Shown: positions 27,120 to 35,375 of the stretch, one piece after another
Layout of the letters: each line of letters begins with the position of its first letter
How positions within the stretch are numbered: the first letter of the stretch is position 1
Origin: Synergistaceae bacterium
GTDB taxonomy: Bacteria; Synergistota; Synergistia; Synergistales; Synergistaceae
Assembly (NCBI GenBank): GCA_031257775.1
Contig: JAIROA010000074.1
Span: forward strand, 1-43,830
Length of the DNA stretch: 43,830 nucleotides
Direction: 5' to 3'
The notes under the pieces: model-generated
The model's input: only the letters and a program-made list of their open reading frames with translations
The model's database searches: none
Told to the model about the DNA's origin: nothing
Translations under genes and position numbers: made by a program

Positions 27120-27707
27120 TTATGCCCCGGATGTGGCGTCTCCATTGGAAAACCAGCCCCTGAGGCGGGAGAGCGCCTTTCGCTGTATCCTGTAAATGTG
27201 GCTTATGCCGACTCCGTGCTCATTCGCTATGTCGGAGGCCTTGCGCCCCTCTATGATGAGAGAGCGGACTACCTCCATCTCTTTGCGCGGCAGCCTGTCG
27301 AGCCCCTCTTTTATGGCAAGGGACCATTCCATCCTGTCTATGTCATCCTCGAACGAGTCGAGATTTTCGAGATATTCCTCCTCGACCGGCATTGGCGCGC
27401 GCGCCTCGGAGCGCTGCAGAAAGTTGGCCATCCGCCCGCGGATCTTGTAATACGCGTACGTGGTGAAACGGTTGTTCCGGGTCGTCTCGAAGTTGTCGAC
27501 AGCCGCGATGAGGCCTATCATGCCCTCCTGAATGAGGTCTGGGTATATGTTGTAAGGGACGCGGAATTTTTTCGCGAGCCAGAATACCATAGGCCTGTAA
27601 GTCAGAATGATCCTTTCTCGCGAATCGTCGTCGCCCTCCGATATCCTGCCCCAAAGGGCGCTTTCTTCCGCCTGATCGAGGCCAGCGCTTTCCGTCTCTG
27701 TTTTCAA
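27120..27707 (-). CDS. RNA polymerase sigma-70 family factor (regions 2 and 4)
   Basis: 195 aa; 'RERIILTYRPMVFWLAKKFRVPYNIYPDLIQEGMIGLIAAVDNFETTRNNRFTTYAYYKIRGRMANFLQR' (region 2) and 'LDRLPRKEMEVVRSLIIEGRKASDIANEHGVGISHIYRIQRKALSRLRGWF' (region 4). Confidence 0.92.
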   Translation of the reverse strand: MKTETESAGLDQAEESALWGRISEGDDDSRERIILTYRPMVFWLAKKFRVPYNIYPDLIQEGMIGLIAAVDNFETTRNNRFTTYAYYKIRGRMANFLQRSEARAPMPVEEEYLENLDSFEDDIDRMEWSLAIKEGLDRLPRKEMEVVRSLIIEGRKASDIANEHGVGISHIYRIQRKALSRLRGWFSNGDATSGA

Positions 27708-27798
27708 AGATTCGTCCTCCTCGCCCTCCCGGCCGCTGTTGGGATCTCAGGTGATTTTACCACAAGATGCGCTGCCGCGGCGGCGACAAATCCTTAAG

Positions 27799-28476
27799 TC
27801 AGTACGGGAAGATAAGCGAGGCGATTGTCTCGTCGCCGTCCAATCTCATGTGCCATGTGTCGTTCGACAGGAGAAGCGAGGGGCGCTTTTCCCATATGTC
27901 GACTATCGTTATGGAACAGTTGTCAAAGCGCATCTTCCATAAGAGGTCTATGTCCGAAAAACCCAGGAGCGCGGCGGTAATGGCGCGGAGGATGCCTCCG
28001 TGGGCCACCACGAACGTGTTTTGTCCGCGCGAGCCCTCGCCGGCCAAGGATGAGGCTAACTCCTTCGATCGCTCGAATATGTCCGCGTAGTCGTCTCCGC
28101 CCTCCGGAGCGCAGGAAAAGGGCGCGAGCCGCCATTTTTTGAACGTTTCGCCGTCGATTTCCTTGATTTCAGGTATGGAGAGGCCTTCCCAGATTCCGAA
28201 CGATATCTCGCGAAGCTCCTCGCGGGTTTCGATATCGGCGGAGGAGGCGTTTACGCCCATTATGATTTCGGCAGTCTTTGCCGCGCGCGAGAGCGGGCTC
28301 GAAAGCACCCTGTCGGGAGCGATCCGCGAGAGCCTTACGCCAAGCCTATGGGCCTGTTCAATGCCTATGCCGTTAAGCGGGACATCCGTTATCCCCTGAT
28401 ATCTCGCCGTCCTGTTCCAGTCCGTCTCGCCGTGCCTCAGCAAAAAAATCCTGTGGCTTTCCCTGTAGTCATCCAT
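27799..28476 (-). CDS. Histidine phosphatase superfamily protein (phosphoglycerate mutase/CobC-like)
   Basis: 'IFLLRHGETDWNRTARYQGITDVPLNGIGIEQAHRLG', 'VLSSPLSRAAKTAEIIM', 'TFVVAHGGILRAI'. Start at 28476 (gcgagg upstream); the ORF track uses 28494. Confidence 0.88.
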   Translation of the reverse strand: MDDYRESHRIFLLRHGETDWNRTARYQGITDVPLNGIGIEQAHRLGVRLSRIAPDRVLSSPLSRAAKTAEIIMGVNASSADIETREELREISFGIWEGLSIPEIKEIDGETFKKWRLAPFSCAPEGGDDYADIFERSKELASSLAGEGSRGQNTFVVAHGGILRAITAALLGFSDIDLLWKMRFDNCSITIVDIWEKRPSLLLSNDTWHMRLDGDETIASLIFPY

Positions 28477-28501
28477 AATAGAATAACCTCGCATGACGCA
28501 T

Positions 28502-28527
28502 AAAAAAACGGAGCCGCCAGGGCTCCG
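28502..28527 (-). terminator. Rho-independent terminator of rpsD
   Basis: On the minus strand: CGGAGCC-CTGGC-GGCTCCG followed by TTTTTTT. Confidence 0.9.
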
Positions 28528-28551
28528 CGTGTGCCCTATTGTTCCTGAAAA

Positions 28552-29154
28552 CTACTTCGAGAACAGCTCTACGACCAGAATCTCGTTGACGTCGATGGGG
28601 ATCTCGTCGCGCATGGGCGCCCTTGTCAGCGTGCCGCTGAACTGGTCGATGTTTCTCTCGATGTAGCCCACGGCGAATCCCTTCAAATCCTGGAAATTCG
28701 TCCTTATCAGCTCGTTGTCGCGGGATTTCTCGCGAAGCGAGATCACGTCGCCCGGCTTGCAGCCGTATGACGGGATATCGACCTTGCGGCCGTTGACTAA
28801 AATGTGGCCGTGGTTTACGATCTGGCGCGACTGGCGGATGGAGCGGCCAAAGCCGATGCGGTACACCAGATTATCCAGGCGGCACTCAAGCCCTTTGAGC
28901 ATGGCGACACCCGTGGCCTCCGGGCTCTTCTGGCCATGCTTGTAGTAACGGACGAACTGACGCTCCAAAACGCCGTAGTATGCCTTGATTTTCTGTTTCT
29001 CCATCAGCTGAAGGCCGTACTCCGAGGATTTCTTTCCAGCCCGTCCGCCCTTCTGAGCCTGAGCGCTTACCCTTTTCAGCGCTTTAGGGTGATTATAGAC
29101 GTTCACTCCCAGTCGACGGCAGAGCTTGAACCTAGGCTCTCTTCTAGTTGCCAT
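28552..29154 (-). CDS. rpsD: 30S ribosomal protein S4
   Basis: 200 aa; '[23 protein letters not shown]', '[78 protein letters not shown]'. Confidence 0.97.
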   Translation of the reverse strand: MATRREPRFKLCRRLGVNVYNHPKALKRVSAQAQKGGRAGKKSSEYGLQLMEKQKIKAYYGVLERQFVRYYKHGQKSPEATGVAMLKGLECRLDNLVYRIGFGRSIRQSRQIVNHGHILVNGRKVDIPSYGCKPGDVISLREKSRDNELIRTNFQDLKGFAVGYIERNIDQFSGTLTRAPMRDEIPIDVNEILVVELFSK

Positions 29155-29247
29155 ACTGACACTCCTTTTCTAATGCGGAACTTTTTTATTTTTCAGGGGA
29201 GTGCCCAGAGAGAGCACATACAAACCCCCCTTTTATTCAGCCAGTGG

Positions 29248-29276
29248 ATTTTACCACCGTGCCGAAAAAAAGTAAA
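29248..29276 (-). promoter_or_regulatory. Sigma70-type promoter for rpsD (-35 TTTACT, 17-nt spacer, -10 TAAAAT)
   Basis: Minus strand reads TTTACT-TTTTTTCGGCACGGTGG-TAAAAT, about 95 nt upstream of the rpsD ATG. Confidence 0.65.
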
Positions 29277-29350
29277 CAGCTAATTATCGCGGGCACAAAA
29301 CACCCATCGGCAGCCATTTCTTCAAAAACGGCTTTGCCGCGCTTTGGGCC

Positions 29351-30898
29351 TTACCGCAGGTCCGCCAGCTTTTCGAAAATCCCGCCGCCCTTTAAGGCGT
29401 AATAGCTTTCCTTATATATGCCGAACAGCTTATTGTAGAGCGCCGCGTTTTCAGGAATCGGGTCATAAGCCGCCCCGAAGCTCACCATTTCGGCCACGAC
29501 TTCGTCGAGATCCTTGTAAAAACCGGCGCCTATGGCGGCAAGGCCCGCCGCGCCCAGCACCGCCGCGTCCGTCACGTTGAGTGTCCGGATCCTGCGGTTC
29601 ATTATGTCGGCGATGATCTGGCACCATTCCGGGGATTTCGACACGCCGCCCGTGATCGTGATGAAGTCGTCCATGACGACGCCCGCTGCCATGACGGACT
29701 CAAGTATATGACGGGCTTCGAGCGTGATGCCCTCCATGACCGCGCGCACCATGTCTCCCTTAGTGGACGTCGAGCGCAGCCCCAGGAACATTCCGGAGGC
29801 GTTCGTGTCCCATGTCGGGTAGCCTGAGCCGAAGAGCGCCGAATAAAACATCACGCCGCCCGCGCCGGGTTTCGTCGTCCTGATGTATTTCTCCGTCATG
29901 ACGACGTAAGGGTCGACGCCGCGCTTTTCAGCCTCTGCGACGTCCTCGGCGCACAGCGTGTCGCGGCACCAGCGATAGCAGGTAGCGCCTGAGACCTGCG
30001 GCCCTTCGACCTCGAAGACGCCGAGTTTGGGCGTGGAGGGTATCATGAGGTTCGTAAGCGCGGAAAAATCGGGTTTCGCGAGGCCGATGGCGAGCAAGCC
30101 GAACGTCCCTATGGTGAGCGACACGGCCCCGTCCTTCACGACGCCCGCGCCCATTGCCGCCAGCTGCTGGTCGCCTGATCCCGCAACTATTTTAGTTCCG
30201 GCCGCAAGACCGGTCTTCGCGGCCACGTCCGGGCCGATTTTCCCTACGACTTCGCCCGGCTTGCAGAGCGGCGGGAATTTTGCCATGTCGAATCCCAGCT
30301 TGTCGGCGATTTCTTCCGACCAATCGAGGGTTTTTACGTCCATGAGGCCCGTGACCGTGCCGTTCGATATTTCAGCCACGAAACGGTCCGATCCGAAAGC
30401 ATGCATGATGAAGCTGTCGACGGACGCGAAATACTTCGTCTTCGCGTAGGTTTCCGGCTCGTTTGCCTTCACCCAGTAATATTTTGCCAGCGCGAAGATG
30501 TTGTATCCGGGCATTCCCGTGATCTCGTTTCGCCGCTCCGGCGGGATTTTGGAATTGATCTCGTCCATGACGGACTCGGCGCGCGAGTCGAGCCATATGT
30601 AGAACTTGTCGTCTATTACGTTTAAATCCTCGTCCACGAGGCAGAAGCTGGAGCGGTTCACGGAGAAGCCTATGGCCTCTATCTCGCTCTTGTCCGCTTT
30701 CGAGTCTGACACGGCCTCCTTTACGGCTTCGAAGGTGATGTCGGCAAGGAACTTCGCGCCGACCTCCACCCAGGATGGTTTTGGCTCGTCAAGCTTGTAC
30801 TCGCGGTAGCCCTTTCCGACAATGCTGCCCCGCAGATCCATGACCATTGCCTTGGATCCGGTCGTCCCGACGTCGATGCCAACCACGTACTTGCCCAT
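29351..30898 (-). CDS. FGGY-family carbohydrate kinase (xylulokinase-like)
   Basis: 515 aa; 'YVVGIDVGTTGSKAMVMDLRGSIV', 'KIVAGSGDQQLAAMGAGVVKDGAVSLTIGTFGLL', 'ITITGGVSKSPEWCQIIADIMNRRI'. Confidence 0.88.
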   Translation of the reverse strand: MGKYVVGIDVGTTGSKAMVMDLRGSIVGKGYREYKLDEPKPSWVEVGAKFLADITFEAVKEAVSDSKADKSEIEAIGFSVNRSSFCLVDEDLNVIDDKFYIWLDSRAESVMDEINSKIPPERRNEITGMPGYNIFALAKYYWVKANEPETYAKTKYFASVDSFIMHAFGSDRFVAEISNGTVTGLMDVKTLDWSEEIADKLGFDMAKFPPLCKPGEVVGKIGPDVAAKTGLAAGTKIVAGSGDQQLAAMGAGVVKDGAVSLTIGTFGLLAIGLAKPDFSALTNLMIPSTPKLGVFEVEGPQVSGATCYRWCRDTLCAEDVAEAEKRGVDPYVVMTEKYIRTTKPGAGGVMFYSALFGSGYPTWDTNASGMFLGLRSTSTKGDMVRAVMEGITLEARHILESVMAAGVVMDDFITITGGVSKSPEWCQIIADIMNRRIRTLNVTDAAVLGAAGLAAIGAGFYKDLDEVVAEMVSFGAAYDPIPENAALYNKLFGIYKESYYALKGGGIFEKLADLR

Positions 30899-31062
30899 TC
30901 GCGTTGCCTCCCCGCTGATTTCGATCAGCCCAGATTCTTTTTGCAGCTCTCTTTCAGTAAATTAACTTTCTTAAATATGTCAGTAAAGTTTGGAAAAGCA
31001 ATTTAGCTTTAAATACGTTATCATACCGATTTATACATGTCAATAAGATCGGTCAGCCCGGC

Positions 31063-31100
31063 ATTGACGGAATAATTTTATATAATAAAATTATGTCAAT
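31063..31100. promoter_or_regulatory. Large dyad-symmetric operator-like site in the divergent FGGY kinase/mglB intergenic region
   Basis: ATTGAC-gga-ATAATTTTAT-ata-ATAAAATTAT-GTCAAT; perfect 10-bp inner inverted repeat (31072-31081 / 31085-31094). Confidence 0.5.
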
Positions 31101-31486
31101 AAGGTAATCCTTGAGAACAAACGGATAGATCTGGCAACTGGGGAAAAAACGACGGCTATCGTCACGGAAACTTTCGGCGGTGGAGTGCTTAAAGGCGACA
31201 GGGATTCTCGCGGTTTTGACTGCGGCGGAGCGGGAGACAACCCGAAGCGGGAGGCGATTTTTGAAAGGAGGGGGAGGCGGGGATTGCGGCCGCCAGACCG
31301 GGCAGGGCCGGGAGAATGACGGCGGAGAGGATGGGAGTGACGGCGCGGGCGGAGGTGACGGCGGCAGCGACAACGGGGGAGACAACGCGAATGGCGATGA
31401 CTGAATGGCATATGGCGGAATGCCGTTCATTGGCTTGAAGGGCCGCAGTGTTTGACAAAACATCACAAAACAGGGGGTATGTATTA

Positions 31487-32488
31487 ATGAGACCAGGCAA
31501 AGGGCGTGTCATGTTATTTATGTGTATGCTGCTTGCGGCAATGTTCGTTTCCACGGCGGCAATGGCGGCTTCGCCGAGAATAGGAATACTCATCTACAAA
31601 TACGACGACACGTACATTTCCACAGTGCGCAACGCGCTCAACAAGGCCCTTGACGGCAAAGCCCAGATATCCATGCAGGACGGGAAGGGCGATCAGGCCA
31701 CTCAGAACGACCAGCTCGACGTCATGATAGAGCGCGGCATGGACGGCATCATAGTGAATATGGTGGACGCGCAGGCGGCTTCCGGGGTCGTAGACAAGAT
31801 CAAGAAGGCGGGAATCCCCGTCGTGTTCTTCAACCGCGAGCCAAACCTCGACGTGCTGAAGACGTATGAAAAAGCGCTTTTCGTAGGCACGAACGCGGCC
31901 GACGCCGGCAAGATGCAGGGCGACATCGTAAAGAGCATCTGGGATGAGAACAAGTACGACATCAACAAGGACGGCAAATTCCAGTACGTCATGTTCAAGG
32001 GCGAGCCGGACAATCCGGAAGCCATAGCCCGCACCGACTTCAGCGTGAGCCAGGCTGTCTTAAACGGCGTCAAGCTGGAGCAGATCGGCGAAACCTTCGT
32101 CTGCAACTGGGACACGGCCCTGGCGCAGCAGGCCATGGAGTCGGCGCTTGCCGCGAACGAGGGCAAGATCGAGCTGGTCATAGCGAACAACGACTCGATG
32201 GCAATGGGCGCGATAGCGGCCCTCTCCAACATAGGCTATAACGTGGAGGGCGGCAGCAAGCTCATACCGGTCATAGGGGTCGACGCGACCGACCAGGCCG
32301 TGGACGCGATAAACAGGGGCATAATGAGCGGCACTGTCAAACAGGACGGCGAGGCTATGGGCAACGCGGTTTCGGCCATAATGCTCAACATGATAAACGG
32401 CAAGGCACCCCTCGAAGGGACTGGCTACAAGTACGACGACAGCGGCATAGCTGTGCGCATTCCGTACTCGCCATACGTGGGCAAGTAA
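31487..32488 (+). CDS. mglB: Galactose/methyl-galactoside ABC transporter substrate-binding protein
   Basis: Signal peptide; 'RIGILIYKYDDTYISTVRNALNKALDGKAQISMQDGKGDQATQNDQLDVMIERGMDGIIVNMVDAQAASGVVDKIKKAGIPVVFFNREP', 'IPVIGVDATDQAVDAI'. Start ATG 31487 after caggggg; the ORF-track start 31448 is too long. Confidence 0.92.
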   Translation: MRPGKGRVMLFMCMLLAAMFVSTAAMAASPRIGILIYKYDDTYISTVRNALNKALDGKAQISMQDGKGDQATQNDQLDVMIERGMDGIIVNMVDAQAASGVVDKIKKAGIPVVFFNREPNLDVLKTYEKALFVGTNAADAGKMQGDIVKSIWDENKYDINKDGKFQYVMFKGEPDNPEAIARTDFSVSQAVLNGVKLEQIGETFVCNWDTALAQQAMESALAANEGKIELVIANNDSMAMGAIAALSNIGYNVEGGSKLIPVIGVDATDQAVDAINRGIMSGTVKQDGEAMGNAVSAIMLNMINGKAPLEGTGYKYDDSGIAVRIPYSPYVGK

Positions 32489-32595
32489 AATCGCGCCGGT
32501 CCGGGGGTTTGAATAAAATCAAATCCCCGGGCGCTTTATTGAAGAGATAAAAGAGATAATGATGATCGATGTGACCTCAAAGGGGCTGCGCCGTT

Positions 32596-34128
32596 ATGAT
32601 CGTTGAAAACGTTTCGCGTCCCGGACCGTCGGAAAGCATGCCGCGTCTTCTCGAAATGAGAGGCATGGATAAGGCTTTCCCTGGAGTTAAAGCCCTTGAT
32701 GGCGTGAATCTGGCCGTGGAAGCCGGGACCATTCACGCGCTTATGGGTGAAAACGGCGCCGGGAAGTCGACCCTGATGAAATGCCTGTTTGGAATATACA
32801 AAGCCGATGCCGGGGAAATCCTTGTAAACGGCAGGCCGGTCAGTTTCAGCGGGCCGAAGGATGCAATGGAGGGCGGAGTTTCGATGGTTCATCAGGAGCT
32901 CAACCAGGTGCTGAAACGCAGCGTGATGGAAAACATCTGGCTCGGGCGGTTCCCGAAACGCTTCGGGTTCGTGAGCCACAAGATGATGCGCGACAGCACG
33001 GCGGCCATTTTCGACGAGCTGGACATAGACGTGAATCCTCGCGCTCTGGTGGGCAATCTCAGCGTGTCGCAGCGCCAGATGGTCGAGATAGCGAAGGCGG
33101 TCTCCTACAACACGAAAATCCTCGTCCTTGACGAGCCGACCAGCTCGCTCACCAACGAGGAAGTGGAGCACCTGTTCAGGATAATCGGCAAACTCCGCTC
33201 GGGCGGCGTAGGCATCGTGTACATATCGCACAGGATGGAGGAGATCCTGAAAATCTCGGACGAAGTGACCATAATGAGGGACGGCAGATGGATAGGGACG
33301 GAACCCGCGTCCGGACTCACTGTTGATAAAATAATAAACATGATGGTGGGGCGAGACCTCACGCACCGCTTTCCGCCAAAAACGAACGCTCCGGGCGAGG
33401 AGCTGATGGCCGTGCGCGGGCTTTCGGGTATGTACGCCCCGACATGCCGGGATATCAGCTTCACCCTCAGGCGCGGCGAGATACTCGGGGTCGCGGGGCT
33501 GGTCGGAAGCAGGCGGACCGAGCTGCTCGAGACGATCTTCGGGATCGCCCGTCACTCAAAAGGAAGCATTGTCAAAAACGGCAGGCCCATAAACAATAAA
33601 AATTCATCGGACGCTATCCGCAACGGATTCGCGATGCTCACGGAGGAGCGCAGGGCTACAGGCATATTCGCGGGGCTCGACGTCATGTTCAACTCCGTGA
33701 TAGCGAACATAAACAGCTACAAGCGCTACGGATTCCTCTCCGGGCATCGGATGCACGGGGACACGAAATGGGTGATAGACAGCCTGAAAGTGAAAACCCC
33801 GTCTCAAAGGACGCACATACGCAACCTGTCGGGAGGGAATCAGCAGAAGGTCATCATCGGCAGATGGCTTCTGACGAAACCGGATGTCCTGCTCCTGGAC
33901 GAGCCGACGCGCGGAATCGACGTCGGCGCGAAGGCCGAGATATATCAGCTTATCATCAATCTGGCGGCTGAGGGGAAAGGGATCATAGTAGTGTCGTCTG
34001 AAATGCCGGAACTTCTGGGCATTTCGGACAGGATAATGGTTATGTCCGACGGACGAGTCGCTGGAATGCTCGACATAGCGGATGCCACCCAGGAGGAGAT
34101 CATGCGCCTGGCGGCAAAGTATGTCTGA
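32596..34128 (+). CDS. mglA: Galactose/methyl-galactoside ABC transporter ATP-binding protein (tandem ABC domains)
   Basis: 510 aa; '[18 protein letters not shown]', '[31 protein letters not shown]', second domain '[40 protein letters not shown]'. Confidence 0.93.
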   Translation: MIVENVSRPGPSESMPRLLEMRGMDKAFPGVKALDGVNLAVEAGTIHALMGENGAGKSTLMKCLFGIYKADAGEILVNGRPVSFSGPKDAMEGGVSMVHQELNQVLKRSVMENIWLGRFPKRFGFVSHKMMRDSTAAIFDELDIDVNPRALVGNLSVSQRQMVEIAKAVSYNTKILVLDEPTSSLTNEEVEHLFRIIGKLRSGGVGIVYISHRMEEILKISDEVTIMRDGRWIGTEPASGLTVDKIINMMVGRDLTHRFPPKTNAPGEELMAVRGLSGMYAPTCRDISFTLRRGEILGVAGLVGSRRTELLETIFGIARHSKGSIVKNGRPINNKNSSDAIRNGFAMLTEERRATGIFAGLDVMFNSVIANINSYKRYGFLSGHRMHGDTKWVIDSLKVKTPSQRTHIRNLSGGNQQKVIIGRWLLTKPDVLLLDEPTRGIDVGAKAEIYQLIINLAAEGKGIIVVSSEMPELLGISDRIMVMSDGRVAGMLDIADATQEEIMRLAAKYV

Positions 34129-34147
34129 TCCATGGGAGGGAAGGCAG

Positions 34148-35170
34148 ATGGCTGATTTGCCAGGAAGCTCCAGTTGGAAAGAGTGGCTTTTGAACTACTC
34201 GCTTTATATCATACTGGGGGTTTTGATAATAATCGTTGTCATATACGAACCGAATTTCCTGTCTACGAGGAATCTGAGCAACATCCTGGCTCAGGCATCG
34301 ACTAGGGGGATACTCGCGCTCGGCGTGGCCGGGATGATAGTTTATACCGGTACCGACCTCTCCGCCGGACGCATACTCGGGGTCAGCGCGGCGATATCGG
34401 CTTCGCTGCTTCAGAGCGTCACATACGCCTCGCGCATGTACCCGGGCATCACCGAGCCGCTTCCGCTCGTGATCCCGCTCCTTCTAGCCATACTGGCGGC
34501 GATAGTTTTCTGTCTTATCAACGCTTTTGGTTTCGCCGTGCTGAAGATGCACCCTTTCATAATATCGCTGGGCACGCAGCTCATAGCCTACGGTGCGCTG
34601 TGCCTGTATATCGACAGCCAGGCAAACGGCGCCCAGCCCTTGGCGAGCCTGGATCCGAGATATATAAGCGCCGTGAACGGCTCGTTCGACATCGGGTTCA
34701 TGAATTTGCCCTACCTGGTCATTTACCTTGCCATCTGCTCGGCGTTCATGTGGGTCATCTGGAACAAGACGACTCTTGGCAAGAACATGTTCGCGATAGG
34801 AGGCAACCCTGAAGCCGCGGCCGTATCCGGCGTCAACGTGACGCGCAATATATTCGGCGTTTATTTCGTGGCCGGGATCCTGTACGGGATCGCCGCGTTC
34901 CTCGAAGCCGGAAGGGTGCAGAGCGTCACGACGGCGACCGGGCTCAACTACGAGCTGGACGCGATAAGCGGGTGCGTGATAGGCGGCGTGTCCTTCACGG
35001 GCGGCGTCGGGACGATCCCCGGCGTCCTGATAGGGGTCATAATACTCCAGGTAATAAACTACAGCCTCTACTACTTGGGCGTCAACGCTTATTATCAGTA
35101 CATAATAAAGGGACTGATAATCATACTGGCGGTAGCCATCGACGTGCGCAAGTACATAGCCAAAAAATGA
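34148..35170 (+). CDS. mglC: Galactose/methyl-galactoside ABC transporter permease
   Basis: 340 aa polytopic; 'LAQASTRGILALGVAGMIVYTGTDLSAGRILGVSAAISASLLQ', 'GKNMFAIGGNPEAAAVSGVNVTRN', 'ISGCVIGGVSFTGGVGTIPGVLIGVIILQVINYSLYYLGV'. Start at ATG 34148 after gggaggg. Confidence 0.92.
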   Translation: MADLPGSSSWKEWLLNYSLYIILGVLIIIVVIYEPNFLSTRNLSNILAQASTRGILALGVAGMIVYTGTDLSAGRILGVSAAISASLLQSVTYASRMYPGITEPLPLVIPLLLAILAAIVFCLINAFGFAVLKMHPFIISLGTQLIAYGALCLYIDSQANGAQPLASLDPRYISAVNGSFDIGFMNLPYLVIYLAICSAFMWVIWNKTTLGKNMFAIGGNPEAAAVSGVNVTRNIFGVYFVAGILYGIAAFLEAGRVQSVTTATGLNYELDAISGCVIGGVSFTGGVGTIPGVLIGVIILQVINYSLYYLGVNAYYQYIIKGLIIILAVAIDVRKYIAKK

Positions 35171-35325
35171 CGGACGGATCGCGTGACGGCCGCGAAAAGC
35201 AGGCGCGCGGCCTGCGCCGCAATCTTTACGAGCATATCGGCATATCCCTTCGGACAGCCGACATAATCATAGCCGCCGTTTCCATATCGATAATAGTTTT
35301 TATAGTATTGGGCATCTTACGATGA
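35167..35325 (+). CDS. Small single-TM membrane protein (52 aa) translationally coupled to mglC
   Basis: ATGA overlap with the mglC stop; MTDGSRDGREKQARGLRRNLYEHIGISLRTADIIIAAVSISIIVFIVLGILR (basic N-terminus, then one hydrophobic helix). It is the C-terminal part of the 34972..35325 ORF. Confidence 0.65.
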   Translation: MTDGSRDGREKQARGLRRNLYEHIGISLRTADIIIAAVSISIIVFIVLGILR

Positions 35326-35342
35326 ACAAACTATATAGTCAT

Positions 35343-35366
35343 AAAGAACATTTAATCAGCGATTCC
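35343..35366. repeat. Copy 1 of a 24-nt dispersed repeat aaagaacatttaatcagcgattcc
   Basis: Identical 24-mer at 38436-38459; shares core TTAATCAGCGMTTCC with the 113-bp tandem repeat at the window end. Confidence 0.75.
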
Positions 35367-35375
35367 TTAAAATCG

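Noticed and set aside
32536-33555. 339-aa ORF on the - strand
   Set aside because: Antisense to mglA, which has unmistakable ABC motifs; shadow ORF.
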